Assembly: GCA_019308145.1 (NCBI GenBank)
Contig: JAFDIG010000061.1
Span: 1 to 14,505, forward strand
DNA: 14,505 nt
Source: Deltaproteobacteria bacterium
GTDB lineage: Bacteria > Desulfobacterota > JAFDIG01
Reading direction: 5' to 3'
Positions 1-6,575 of the stretch are shown here, piece after piece (the stretch's first letter is position 1; the number at the start of each line of letters is the position of its first letter). Made by a program: the position numbers and the translations under genes. A model generated the notes under the pieces. The model was not told the DNA's origin. It did not search any database and saw nothing but the letters and a program-made list of their open reading frames with translations.

Positions 1-312
1 CGGTTTAACCATAAAATCATCGGCTCCTGCTTCCATTCCTTCGATCAACTCTTTTTTTGCATCCCTCGCAGTAAGCATGATAATATAAATATAATGCTTG
101 AAGTCAGTTCCTCTAATCTTTTTGCAAAGTTCAATGCCACTCACCTTTGGCATCATCCAATCAGTTATTAAAAAACTTATCTCTTCTTTTTTAAGGATTT
201 CCCATGCTTCTTCTCCATTAGAAGCTAAAACTACCTTATGCCCCCATTTATTTAGTATCTTTGATAAAAACAACCTTATATCTTTATCATCATCAACAAC
301 TAATATACGCAT
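1..312 (-). CDS. Response regulator receiver-domain protein (C-terminus cut by window edge)
   Basis: The frame is open from an ATG at 312 to base 1, giving 104 residues of an almost complete REC (CheY-like) domain. The acidic pocket is D7-D8-D9, the expected phosphoacceptor is D51 in the D-W-M-M-P context, the switch Thr is T81 (LTAR), and the conserved Lys is K103 in the final V-K-P. Receiver domains of this kind take a phosphoryl group from a histidine kinase and change the activity of an attached output domain. Any output domain lies outside the window. REC domains of this style often precede GGDEF, HisKA or PP2C outputs, but that is only inference. An AAAGG ribosome-binding site lies about 9 nt upstream of the ATG. 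The gene is divergent from the iorB-moeA unit and has a candidate promoter at 384-413. Confidence 0.93.
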   Translation of the reverse strand, partial: MRILVVDDDKDIRLFLSKILNKWGHKVVLASNGEEAWEILKKEEISFLITDWMMPKVSGIELCKKIRGTDFKHYIYIIMLTARDAKKELIEGMEAGADDFMVKP

Positions 313-357
313 AACTTTTTGCCTTTAAAATTTTTAACTTCTTATAACTTATAGGAG

Positions 358-386
358 TTGACATAATCTATTTTAGCTTGTAAAGT
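358..386 (+). promoter_or_regulatory. Candidate sigma70-type promoter for iorB-moeA
   Basis: A perfect TTGACA (358-363) is followed after 17 bp by TAAAGT (381-386), a 4/6 match to the -10 consensus. Start of transcription would be near 393, leaving an AT-rich leader of about 110 nt before the ATG at 504. The element faces the minus-strand promoter and overlaps its -10 box, so RNA polymerase probably cannot occupy both at once. Confidence 0.5.
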
Positions 387-413
387 ATAACAAAAAAAAG
401 AAGTTGCTGTCAA
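384..413 (-). promoter_or_regulatory. Candidate sigma70-type promoter for the response regulator
   Basis: On the minus strand a perfect -35 box TTGACA (413 down to 408) is followed after 18 bp by TATACT (389 down to 384), a 5/6 match to the -10 consensus. Transcription would start near 377, giving a leader of about 64 nt before the ATG at 312. The -10 box shares bases 384-386 with the -10 box of the opposing promoter. Prediction by eye only. Confidence 0.55.
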
Positions 414-416
414 CTT
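401..416. repeat. Short perfect inverted repeat between the divergent genes
   Basis: AAGTTG-ctgt-CAACTT is a perfect 6-bp inverted repeat with a 4-nt centre. It covers the -35 box of the minus-strand promoter (408-413) and would lie just after the start site of the plus-strand promoter. It could be an operator half-site pair or a small hairpin in the plus-strand leader. No regulator is identified. Confidence 0.4.
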
Positions 417-495
417 TGAGTATAAAAAGGTAATTTTCTAAAAAAATTTTTAAATAATAGTATATCAAAATTAATGTCATTTTTTAAAAAAAGAC

Positions 496-499
496 AAGG
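496..499 (+). promoter_or_regulatory. Ribosome-binding site supporting the iorB start at 504
   Basis: AAGG lies 4 nt before the ATG at 504. The upstream in-frame ATG at 474 has no purine-rich motif before it, so 504 is the preferred start. Confidence 0.55.
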
Positions 500-503
500 T
501 AAT

Positions 504-1028
504 ATGGAAAAACAACAGATTGTAATAAGTGGGTTAGGTGGACAAGGGGTTTTATTTTTAACCAGGATATTATCAGAATCTGCACTTTTGATGGATCTTG
601 ATGTTATCACATCGGAAACTCATGGAATGGCACAAAGGGGAGGCACTGTAATTTCAAATGTAAAGATAGGTGGATTTAAAAGTTCTTTAATAAGAGCAAG
701 GAAGGCTGATATCCTCTTTTTGCTTGCAAGAGAAAATCTTGATATCCATTCATTTTATCTAAAAGAAGATGGCATTATCTATGCGAATACTAATAAACCT
801 GGCCCTTATAAGTATATAGATGGCAACTCTATTGCAAAAAGGCTTGGCTCTCTTGTTGTTGCTAACCTTATTATTTTAGGTTATGCTTTAAAGGATGGAA
901 AACTTTTTTGTTCAATAGATATAGTAAAAGATGCTATAAAAAGGATTACACCTTCCAGTAAACTCGATTTAAACATTGATGCCCTTAAATATGGATATGA
1001 AATTTCAAAGAAAAATAATCTTTTATGA
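504..1028 (+). CDS. iorB: Indolepyruvate / 2-oxoacid:ferredoxin oxidoreductase gamma-type subunit (IorB-like)
   Basis: The 174-residue protein matches the pyruvate ferredoxin/flavodoxin oxidoreductase catalytic-domain family (PF01558). It starts with the glycine-rich segment SGLGGQGV (residues 9-16), followed by the signature ETHGMAQRGG. In IorAB enzymes this small subunit pairs with the large thiamine-diphosphate and Fe-S subunit IorA, which oxidises aryl pyruvates from aromatic amino acids and reduces ferredoxin in the anaerobic cytoplasm. No IorA or other 2-oxoacid oxidoreductase subunit lies beside it: upstream is a divergent regulator and downstream is moeA, joined by an ATGA overlap. 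The protein is slightly shorter than usual IorB (about 190 residues). The start at 504 was chosen for its AAGG motif; an ATG at 474 would add 10 residues. It could serve a different 2-oxoacid enzyme, because the substrate cannot be read from this subunit. Confidence 0.85.
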   Translation: MEKQQIVISGLGGQGVLFLTRILSESALLMDLDVITSETHGMAQRGGTVISNVKIGGFKSSLIRARKADILFLLARENLDIHSFYLKEDGIIYANTNKPGPYKYIDGNSIAKRLGSLVVANLIILGYALKDGKLFCSIDIVKDAIKRITPSSKLDLNIDALKYGYEISKKNNLL

Positions 1029-2248
1029 TATCTTTAGAAGAAGCAAAAAATCTATTAATCCAATCAGTTTCTCCTCTTGAGGCTGTTCGTATACCACTTC
1101 TCTTAAGTATAAATCACATTCTAAATGAGGATATAAAAGCAGATCTTCCAATTCCTCCGTATGATATTTCTTTAATGGATGGCTATGCTGTTAGATTTGA
1201 GGATATAAAAGATGCAACTAATACAAGCAAAAAAAAGCTCTCTGTTGTGGAAATCATTTCTGCTGGATCTTTTCCATCAAAAACAATAAAAAAAGGTGAA
1301 TCAGCCAAAATAATGACTGGAGGATATATTCCGGATGGAGCTGATACCATTATTAAAAAGGAAGACAGTGATAATGGAGATAAAATTGTAACGATTTTTA
1401 AGCCTTCAAAAAAGGGAGAATATATCCTTAAGATGGGATCTGAAATAAAAGCAGGGGATATTATTTTATCAAAAGGTTGTTGGTTAGGACCAGGAGAGAT
1501 AGGGTTAGCAGCAACCCAGGGAAGATCATATCTTGAGGTAATAAGGAAACCAAATGTTGTGATTTTTTCAACAGGAAGTGAACTAAGGGAAATTGATGAT
1601 ATTTATTCGAGTTTAAAAATTGTCAATAGTAATTGTTACTCTTTAGGAGCCCAGATAAAACTTGATGGTGGAAATCCTCATATATTAGGAATAGCAATTG
1701 ATAGGATTAATATGATAAAAAAGAAAATATATGATGCTTTGTGGGCAGATATGATCATATCAACAGGTGGAACATCTAAAGGTGATTTTGATTTTATATT
1801 AAAGGCAATAAAATCGATTGAAGGGAAAATAATATTTAGCGAAGTTGCAATAAGACCAGGAAAACATACTATATTTAGTATAATAAATGGGAAACCTTTC
1901 TTAGGGCTTTCTGGCAATCCTTCTGCATCTCTTATCAGCTATTACATCTTTGGTCGCCCTATCTTAATGAGATTAGCAGGATATAAAGATTGTTTTTTGC
2001 CAGTTATAAAGGCTAAAATCCCAAACCCAATTAAACAAAAAAAAGATTTTATAAGAATTATAAGATGTCAAGTAATCTATGGAGAAAATGAATTTATTGT
2101 AACAAGATATGGTAAGGATATTCGCTTTTTGGAATATGTAAATGGCTTGCTTCTTATTGAGAAAGGTGAAAAGATACTTCCAAGGGGTAGTTTTGTTAAG
2201 CTTCTTCTTTTGCCAAATTTTTCTCAAAGGATAGGACTTTCTCCTTGA
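1025..2248 (+). CDS. moeA: Molybdopterin molybdenumtransferase MoeA
   Basis: The 407-residue product has the usual MoeA length and domain order. MoeA inserts molybdate (or tungstate) into adenylylated molybdopterin, the last step of molybdenum cofactor synthesis in the cytosol. Visible family motifs are SLMDGYAV (residues 49-56, with D52), MTGGYIPDGAD (97-107), STGSEL (182-187), GGTSKGDFDF (248-257), IRPGK (276-280) and LSGNPSAS (295-302). The MoeA C-terminal beta domain follows from about residue 330. The ATG overlaps the iorB stop in ATGA, so translation is probably coupled. The 3' end runs 53 bp into the convergent thioesterase gene. No molybdoenzyme or other cofactor-synthesis gene is present in the window, so whether the cell uses Mo or W is unknown. 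Confidence 0.95.
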   Translation: MISLEEAKNLLIQSVSPLEAVRIPLLLSINHILNEDIKADLPIPPYDISLMDGYAVRFEDIKDATNTSKKKLSVVEIISAGSFPSKTIKKGESAKIMTGGYIPDGADTIIKKEDSDNGDKIVTIFKPSKKGEYILKMGSEIKAGDIILSKGCWLGPGEIGLAATQGRSYLEVIRKPNVVIFSTGSELREIDDIYSSLKIVNSNCYSLGAQIKLDGGNPHILGIAIDRINMIKKKIYDALWADMIISTGGTSKGDFDFILKAIKSIEGKIIFSEVAIRPGKHTIFSIINGKPFLGLSGNPSASLISYYIFGRPILMRLAGYKDCFLPVIKAKIPNPIKQKKDFIRIIRCQVIYGENEFIVTRYGKDIRFLEYVNGLLLIEKGEKILPRGSFVKLLLLPNFSQRIGLSP

Positions 2249-2639
2249 ATATTTTCGGCACTGTAGCAGGTTTTCTTTTATTATAATCAAATATCATAAA
2301 GGTTGAACTTCCCAAACTTAATGGTTTGCTATGAGGGTCATTCTCTTTTGTGATCTTATAATCCATCTTAAAACTCGCCCTTTTTATAGAAGATATCCTT
2401 GTCCAAACCCAAAGTTCTTCCCCAAGAAAAACTTCTGCCTTAAAGTTTGCTTTTTCTTCAACCATAATTAAACCATTTCCATCTCCTAAATCAAATTCAG
2501 AAAAGCCAAGATTTTTTAGGTAATCAATCCTTACCTCATGGAAATAGTTGAAAAATTGTGCATGATGAACATGCCCACCATAATTTAGATCTGAAACCCT
2601 AACTTTAACTTTAGTAGAGAAAAGAAAATCATCGTTCAT
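2196..2639 (-). CDS. Hotdog-fold acyl-CoA thioesterase, 4HBT/YbgC-like
   Basis: A 147-residue single-domain protein of the 4-hydroxybenzoyl-CoA thioesterase superfamily. The N-terminal segment R-V-S-D-L-N-Y-G-G-H-V-H-H-A (residues 14-27) matches the family active-site region; D17 sits at the position of the catalytic Asp, and the following F-F-N-Y-F is also typical. Such enzymes hydrolyse acyl-CoA or acyl-ACP thioesters in the cytosol; the natural substrate cannot be told from sequence. An AGAGGA ribosome-binding site (2647-2652) stands 7 nt before the ATG. The gene follows the REC-PAS-HisKA gene after 99 bp. Its last 53 bp are antisense to the end of moeA. Confidence 0.88.
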   Translation of the reverse strand: MNDDFLFSTKVKVRVSDLNYGGHVHHAQFFNYFHEVRIDYLKNLGFSEFDLGDGNGLIMVEEKANFKAEVFLGEELWVWTRISSIKRASFKMDYKITKENDPHSKPLSLGSSTFMIFDYNKRKPATVPKIFKEKVLSFEKNLAKEEA

Positions 2640-2738
2640 TTATTTTTCCTCTTATTAATCCATTATATCCTTTTTTCCCAACCATAAGGGTTTACCTCAT
2701 AACAAAAATTTCCACTTACAGTGCCTATAACCTTTTAT

Positions 2739-3815
2739 CTATTGCCTATTTTTCTTATTTAACGCCTTTTCTATATCAATGATTTTAATCCCTTCAATAT
2801 ATTTCTTTGTTTTATACTTACTTATTGAGCTTATTTTGACAATAATCTCTCTTATTCTTTCGGTTGCCTCGATGATCTTTTTTGCTCTTTGATTTGCAGA
2901 AGATGGCAAACCGACTTCACTTAATAGCAACTCAGTTTGAGAGAGAACAACTGTTAATGGTTGATTAATCTCATGTGCAGCAGCTCCTGCCATCTGAATT
3001 GCTCCTATCAGCCTCTCCTTTTCCCTTGTTTCTTCCTCAAGTTTCTTCTTCCAGGTAATATCCCTAAAATTCGCAAGGATATGTTCTTCATTTTTTATAA
3101 TAATAGGGTTTACACAAATCTCTAAATCAATACTCTCCTCTTTAGCTGTTTTCCCTTTTGTTATTACCAAAGGCATAACCCTTTTCCCTTGTTTTATCTT
3201 TTCTATCTTCTCCTTTATCTTTTTTATCCCTTGTTTATCTATAAAAGATGATAACTTCTTACCTAAGACATCCTTCTTTTTTTTATACCCAAAGATCTTG
3301 ATACCTCTTATATTAATATACATAATATTATCATCTTTAACAAGAATGACCCCTGCAAGAGAATTTTCAACAAGGGTTCTATATTTTTCTTCTGATTCTT
3401 CAACTTGCTTGCGTGCTTTATCAATTTCATTATATAGATTCTTTATCCTTATATGAGCTTTAACCCTTGCAACCACTTCTTGAGGATCTACTGGTTTTCT
3501 TATATAATCGTTTGCACCAACTTCAAGACCTTTTATTAGATCATTTTCGCTTAATGCCCTTGCGGTTATCATAATAATAGGGATGGTTCTTAATCCGAGC
3601 TCCTCTCGAATCCTTTTACATATTTCAAACCCATCCACATTAGGCATCACCACGTCTAAAAGAACAAGATCTACTTTTTCCTTTTTTAATATATCAAGGG
3701 TTTCCAATCCTGAAAGAGTCTTTGTAATCTTATAGTTATAAGGAGAAAGGATCATCTCCAAGAGACGAAGATTTGCCATTTCGTCATCTACTATAAGTAA
3801 AGTTTCTTTTTTCAT
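2739..3815 (-). CDS. REC-PAS-HisKA signalling protein lacking a histidine-kinase ATPase domain
   Basis: The 358-residue protein starts with a complete receiver domain (about 4-123): acidic pair D10-D11, phosphoacceptor D54 (VLLD), T84 and K107 in R-K-P. A short coiled-coil linker (about 125-143) leads to a PAS domain (about 140-255) ending in the usual N-F-R-D-I-T. A HisKA-like dimerisation segment follows (about 265-335), with the H-box AAAHEINQPLTVV containing H281. The reading frame stops at residue 358, so the HATPase_c domain with its N, G1 and G2 boxes is missing. It therefore cannot phosphorylate itself in the usual way; it may be a phosphorelay partner or scaffold for a separate kinase. 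The tail Y-K-T-K-K-Y-I-E-G-I-K-I-I-D-I looks orderly rather than a random truncation. A GAGAG motif precedes the ATG. The gene is 34 bp downstream of the second UspA gene. Confidence 0.9.
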   Translation of the reverse strand: MKKETLLIVDDEMANLRLLEMILSPYNYKITKTLSGLETLDILKKEKVDLVLLDVVMPNVDGFEICKRIREELGLRTIPIIMITARALSENDLIKGLEVGANDYIRKPVDPQEVVARVKAHIRIKNLYNEIDKARKQVEESEEKYRTLVENSLAGVILVKDDNIMYINIRGIKIFGYKKKKDVLGKKLSSFIDKQGIKKIKEKIEKIKQGKRVMPLVITKGKTAKEESIDLEICVNPIIIKNEEHILANFRDITWKKKLEEETREKERLIGAIQMAGAAAHEINQPLTVVLSQTELLLSEVGLPSSANQRAKKIIEATERIREIIVKISSISKYKTKKYIEGIKIIDIEKALNKKNRQ

Positions 3816-3849
3816 ATTTTATCTCTCTTTCAAAAAATGATTAGGATAA

Positions 3850-4317
3850 TTATAATTTTAACTTTCGTTCAGGGTGTCTAACAGTTAAAACAGGGCAAGA
3901 AGATTTTCGTACAACATTTTCTGCTGTAGAACCAAAAAGGACATGAGTTAAACCTGTTCTACCATGAGTTCCCATAACGATAATATCCACATCATTTTCT
4001 TTAGCAAATTCAAGGATTTCAATAAAAGGTACATCGCCTTCTTTTATTATAAACTCATAATTTTTAAAATCCCCCATCTGATCAATACATGTTTCTTTAA
4101 AGCCCTCTTCTATTTTCTTTTTTTGCTCCTGCTCAATTTGATTTTTAAGATCCTCTGGTAGAGAATAACCAAAGAGATAACGGTCGGTTTCAGGAACAAT
4201 ATGCAAAATATAAATCTTACCATCATGCAATTTTGCAAGCTCTAAAGCATATGGAAATGCCCATTTTGCACTTTCTGAAAAATCATTACAGAAAAGAATC
4301 TTTTTAAAAGTTATCAT
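3850..4317 (-). CDS. Universal stress protein, UspA family (copy 2)
   Basis: The 155-residue protein is a single Usp domain with the usual start (I-L-F-C-N-D-F-S, with D12 in the nucleotide-binding position). The ATP-binding signature G-T-H-G (116-119), nine intervening residues and G-S (129-130) is intact, so it is predicted to be of the nucleotide-binding type. Usp proteins help cells survive starvation, oxidative and other stresses; the exact molecular role is usually unknown. It is a close paralogue of the gene 45 bp upstream, with nearly the same sequence from about residue 110 onward and the same C-P-V-L-T-(V/I)-R-H-P end. It has a very strong ribosome-binding site (AGGAGGT, 4324-4330, 6 nt before the ATG), stronger than that of its sister gene. 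Confidence 0.93.
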   Translation of the reverse strand: MITFKKILFCNDFSESAKWAFPYALELAKLHDGKIYILHIVPETDRYLFGYSLPEDLKNQIEQEQKKKIEEGFKETCIDQMGDFKNYEFIIKEGDVPFIEILEFAKENDVDIIVMGTHGRTGLTHVLFGSTAENVVRKSSCPVLTVRHPERKLKL

Positions 4318-4362
4318 ATTTTTACCTCCTTTTAAAATTTAAATAAAACAAAGATAAAAGTA

Positions 4363-4830
4363 TTAGATATCTATCTGTTTTGACGGATGTCTAATAGTTA
4401 AAACAGGGCAAGGGGCTTTACGCACAACATTCTCTGCGGTTGAGCCAAAAAGCACATGGGTTAAAGCTGTTTTGCCATGTGTTCCCATCATTATTATATC
4501 CACCTTCTTTTCCTTTGCAAACTTGATAATCTCAACAAAGGGAGTTCCCTGCTTTATAATAAATTCATAATCCTTATAATCACCCAATTGCGGGAGACAA
4601 TTCTCTTTAAAGCTTTCATTAATATATCTTTCATTCTCTTCTTCAATCTTTTTATAAACATCTGGAGGGATATATATGCTTATATGATCAAGGTATTCAC
4701 CTTTTGAAATAACATGTATAATATAGAGAAATGCTCTATATATTTTTGCTAAATCAACAGCATAAGAGAATGCCCAATTAGAATTATTGGAAAAATCAGT
4801 GCAAAAAAGGATCTTCTTTATTTTTCCCAT
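4363..4830 (-). CDS. Universal stress protein, UspA family (copy 1)
   Basis: A second 155-residue single-domain Usp, opening with I-L-F-C-T-D-F-S (D12) and carrying the intact nucleotide-binding motif G-T-H-G (116-119) with G-S (129-130). It differs from the neighbouring copy mainly in the middle (residues about 30-75), the part expected to contact partners. The equal length and matching ends indicate tandem duplication followed by divergence; the two may form a heterodimer. AAGGAG precedes the ATG by about 7 nt. It begins 25 bp after the dut stop codon on the same strand, so it is probably read from the rpsO-pnp-dut transcript, although an internal promoter cannot be ruled out. Confidence 0.93.
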   Translation of the reverse strand: MGKIKKILFCTDFSNNSNWAFSYAVDLAKIYRAFLYIIHVISKGEYLDHISIYIPPDVYKKIEEENERYINESFKENCLPQLGDYKDYEFIIKQGTPFVEIIKFAKEKKVDIIMMGTHGKTALTHVLFGSTAENVVRKAPCPVLTIRHPSKQIDI

Positions 4831-4855
4831 CTTTATTCTCCTTATAACTCAGGAA

Positions 4856-5260
4856 TTATCTAATTCCAGTATGGCCAAAACCTCCATCATCCCTAACTGT
4901 TGAAGGCAATACCATTTGCGCTATTCTATCGCCATCTTTAACAACAAACGGTTTTTTGCTAAAATTAAAGAGAATAACTGAAATCTCCCCCCTATAATCA
5001 GGATCAACAGTTCCTGGAGAGTTTAATAAGCCAATTCCATGATTTAAAGCAAGCCCACTTCTTGGTCTTATCTGAATTTCATACCCAACTGGCAAAGCAA
5101 CAGCTATGCCTGTTGGAACTAAAGCCCAGCTGCCAGGATGAATCGTAATATCTTCATCAAGAGCAGCGATAAGATCCATCCCGACCGCATTTTCCGACAT
5201 ATAAGCTGGAAGTTTCCTCCCTTTTTTTAATTGTTTTACTTCAATTAAGATCTCTTCCAA
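4856..5260 (-). CDS. dut: Deoxyuridine 5'-triphosphate nucleotidohydrolase (dUTPase)
   Basis: A 134-residue trimeric-type dUTPase, which hydrolyses dUTP to dUMP and pyrophosphate, keeping uracil out of DNA and feeding dTMP synthesis. All five motifs are present: A-V-G-M-D-L (25-30), P-R-S-G-L-A (66-71), the long motif 3 with G-T-V-D-P-D-Y-R-G (83-91, catalytic D86 and base-stacking Y89), G-D-R-I-A-Q (110-115) and the C-terminal G-G-F-G-H-T-G (126-132). It is a little shorter than the common 145-150 residues. The start is TTG at 5260: an in-frame stop lies six codons upstream with no ATG between, and the next in-frame ATG (residue 21) would remove the first beta strand. A-G-G lies about 10 nt upstream. 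The gene starts 34 bp after the M16 peptidase stop. Confidence 0.95.
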   Translation of the reverse strand: MEEILIEVKQLKKGRKLPAYMSENAVGMDLIAALDEDITIHPGSWALVPTGIAVALPVGYEIQIRPRSGLALNHGIGLLNSPGTVDPDYRGEISVILFNFSKKPFVVKDGDRIAQMVLPSTVRDDGGFGHTGIR

Positions 5261-5294
5261 GATTATTTGCCTATCTTACATAACAAAAATAAGA

Positions 5295-6560
5295 TTATTT
5301 AATAGTAAAGATCTCTTCTAACTTTTTTATCTCCTTTTCTTTAGCAGGACCAAGAGCTGCCATTGTAAAATAATCTGGATTAAAAAACCTTTTAGCAAGA
5401 TAAGTTATATCTTCTATGGATACTGCATCAATCTGCTTTATGCTCTCTTCAATTGGTATAACCTTATTGAAAAATATTATATTTTTTGCCAAACGATTCA
5501 TCCTCGCATCAGAACTTTCGAGTCCCAAAAGCAAATTTCCTTTTAATTGATCCTTAGCAAATAAAAGTTCTTGTTTGTTTATACCATTTTTTGAGAACTT
5601 TTCCATCTCTTTTAACACAAGTTCGATAACTTTTAAAAAACTATTTTTCTTAACCCCTCCATATACTCCAAATATACCTGTATCAGAATAAGGAGAAAGA
5701 AAGGAATATATTGAATAAGCAAGCCCTCTTTTTTCTCTTATCTCTTGGAACAATCTGGAACTCATTGAACCTCCAAAGATGGCATTTAGGGTATAGGCAG
5801 CAAATCTTAATGAGTCTTGATAAGGGATACCTTTACTTCCAAGGCAGAAATGGATCTGTTCTAAATTTTTCGGCAAGAAGAAAAAAGAAGAGCGTCTCTT
5901 TGGTGTTTCTCTATGGTTAGGGTTAGGCATCTCTACCATTTTACCAAAACTATTTTTTGCCTTTTTTAATATCATCTCATGTGAAAGGTTACCAGCAGCG
6001 GATATAATTATATTTGAGGGGATATAAAATTTTTTGAAATAATCTAAAATATGAGAACGCTTTATCTTAAAAACTGTTTCTTTCTCCCCAGTAATAGGAA
6101 AACCTAATGAATTATCCTTAAAAAAGGTTTTGTTAAAGAGATCGTGGATCAGATCATCAGGGGTATCTTCTATCATATTGATCTCTTCTATTATCACCAT
6201 TCTCTCTTTTTCTAACTCCTTTTCATCAAATAGGGAATTAAGAAAAATATCTGACAGAATCTCAAACCCCAAATCTATATCTTTTTTTAAAACTTTTACA
6301 TAAAAGCATGAATATTCTTTAGATGTAAAGGCATTTATAACTCCTCCAACTGAGTCAATTTCCTTTGCGATATCAAGGGCTGTTCTTTTTTTTGTCCCTT
6401 TAAAAAGAAGATGCTCAATAAAATGGGTTATTCCTCTTTCATCTTTTGTTTCATCCCTTGAGCCTACTTTTACCCATAATCCTAAAGCAATGGAATCAAA
6501 AGAAGGGATATTTTCGGTAACTACTGGTATGGTGTTTGTTAGATGAGAGAGCTGGATCAT
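5295..6560 (-). CDS. M16-family zinc metallopeptidase (YmxG/MlpA-like)
   Basis: The 421-residue protein has the length and two-domain form of single M16B subunits related to mitochondrial processing peptidase beta and to B. subtilis YmxG/MlpA. The inverted zinc motif H46-F-I-E49-H50 is complete, and E126 in E-E-I, 76 residues after H50, is the expected third zinc ligand. The C-terminal domain keeps the typical S-S-R-L-F-Q-E-I-R-E and R-G-L-A-Y-S stretch (about 265-285) used in substrate binding. No signal peptide is visible, so it is predicted to be cytosolic. It probably degrades peptides; the substrate is unknown. The ATG at 6560 is the first after an in-frame stop, lies 15 bp after the pnp stop and has no clear Shine-Dalgarno motif, so coupled translation is likely. 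The pnp-M16-dut order is seen in several bacterial groups. Confidence 0.95.
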   Translation of the reverse strand: MIQLSHLTNTIPVVTENIPSFDSIALGLWVKVGSRDETKDERGITHFIEHLLFKGTKKRTALDIAKEIDSVGGVINAFTSKEYSCFYVKVLKKDIDLGFEILSDIFLNSLFDEKELEKERMVIIEEINMIEDTPDDLIHDLFNKTFFKDNSLGFPITGEKETVFKIKRSHILDYFKKFYIPSNIIISAAGNLSHEMILKKAKNSFGKMVEMPNPNHRETPKRRSSFFFLPKNLEQIHFCLGSKGIPYQDSLRFAAYTLNAIFGGSMSSRLFQEIREKRGLAYSIYSFLSPYSDTGIFGVYGGVKKNSFLKVIELVLKEMEKFSKNGINKQELLFAKDQLKGNLLLGLESSDARMNRLAKNIIFFNKVIPIEESIKQIDAVSIEDITYLAKRFFNPDYFTMAALGPAKEKEIKKLEEIFTIK

Positions 6561-6575
6561 GTTTTATATGAGCTA

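Noticed and set aside
98..328. Plus-strand open frame of 76 codons at the left edge
   Set aside because: It is antisense to the clear receiver-domain gene at 1-312, has no recognisable features and no ribosome-binding site.
474..503. Ten-residue N-terminal extension of the IorB-like protein from the ATG at 474
   Set aside because: No ribosome-binding site precedes it, and the extension does not resemble family N-termini; the ATG at 504 has AAGG upstream.
2662..2667. Perfect TATAAT on the minus strand just before the thioesterase gene
   Set aside because: No acceptable -35 box at 16-18 bp spacing and no extended -10 TG. In such AT-rich DNA a single hexamer is weak evidence, though a promoter there is possible.
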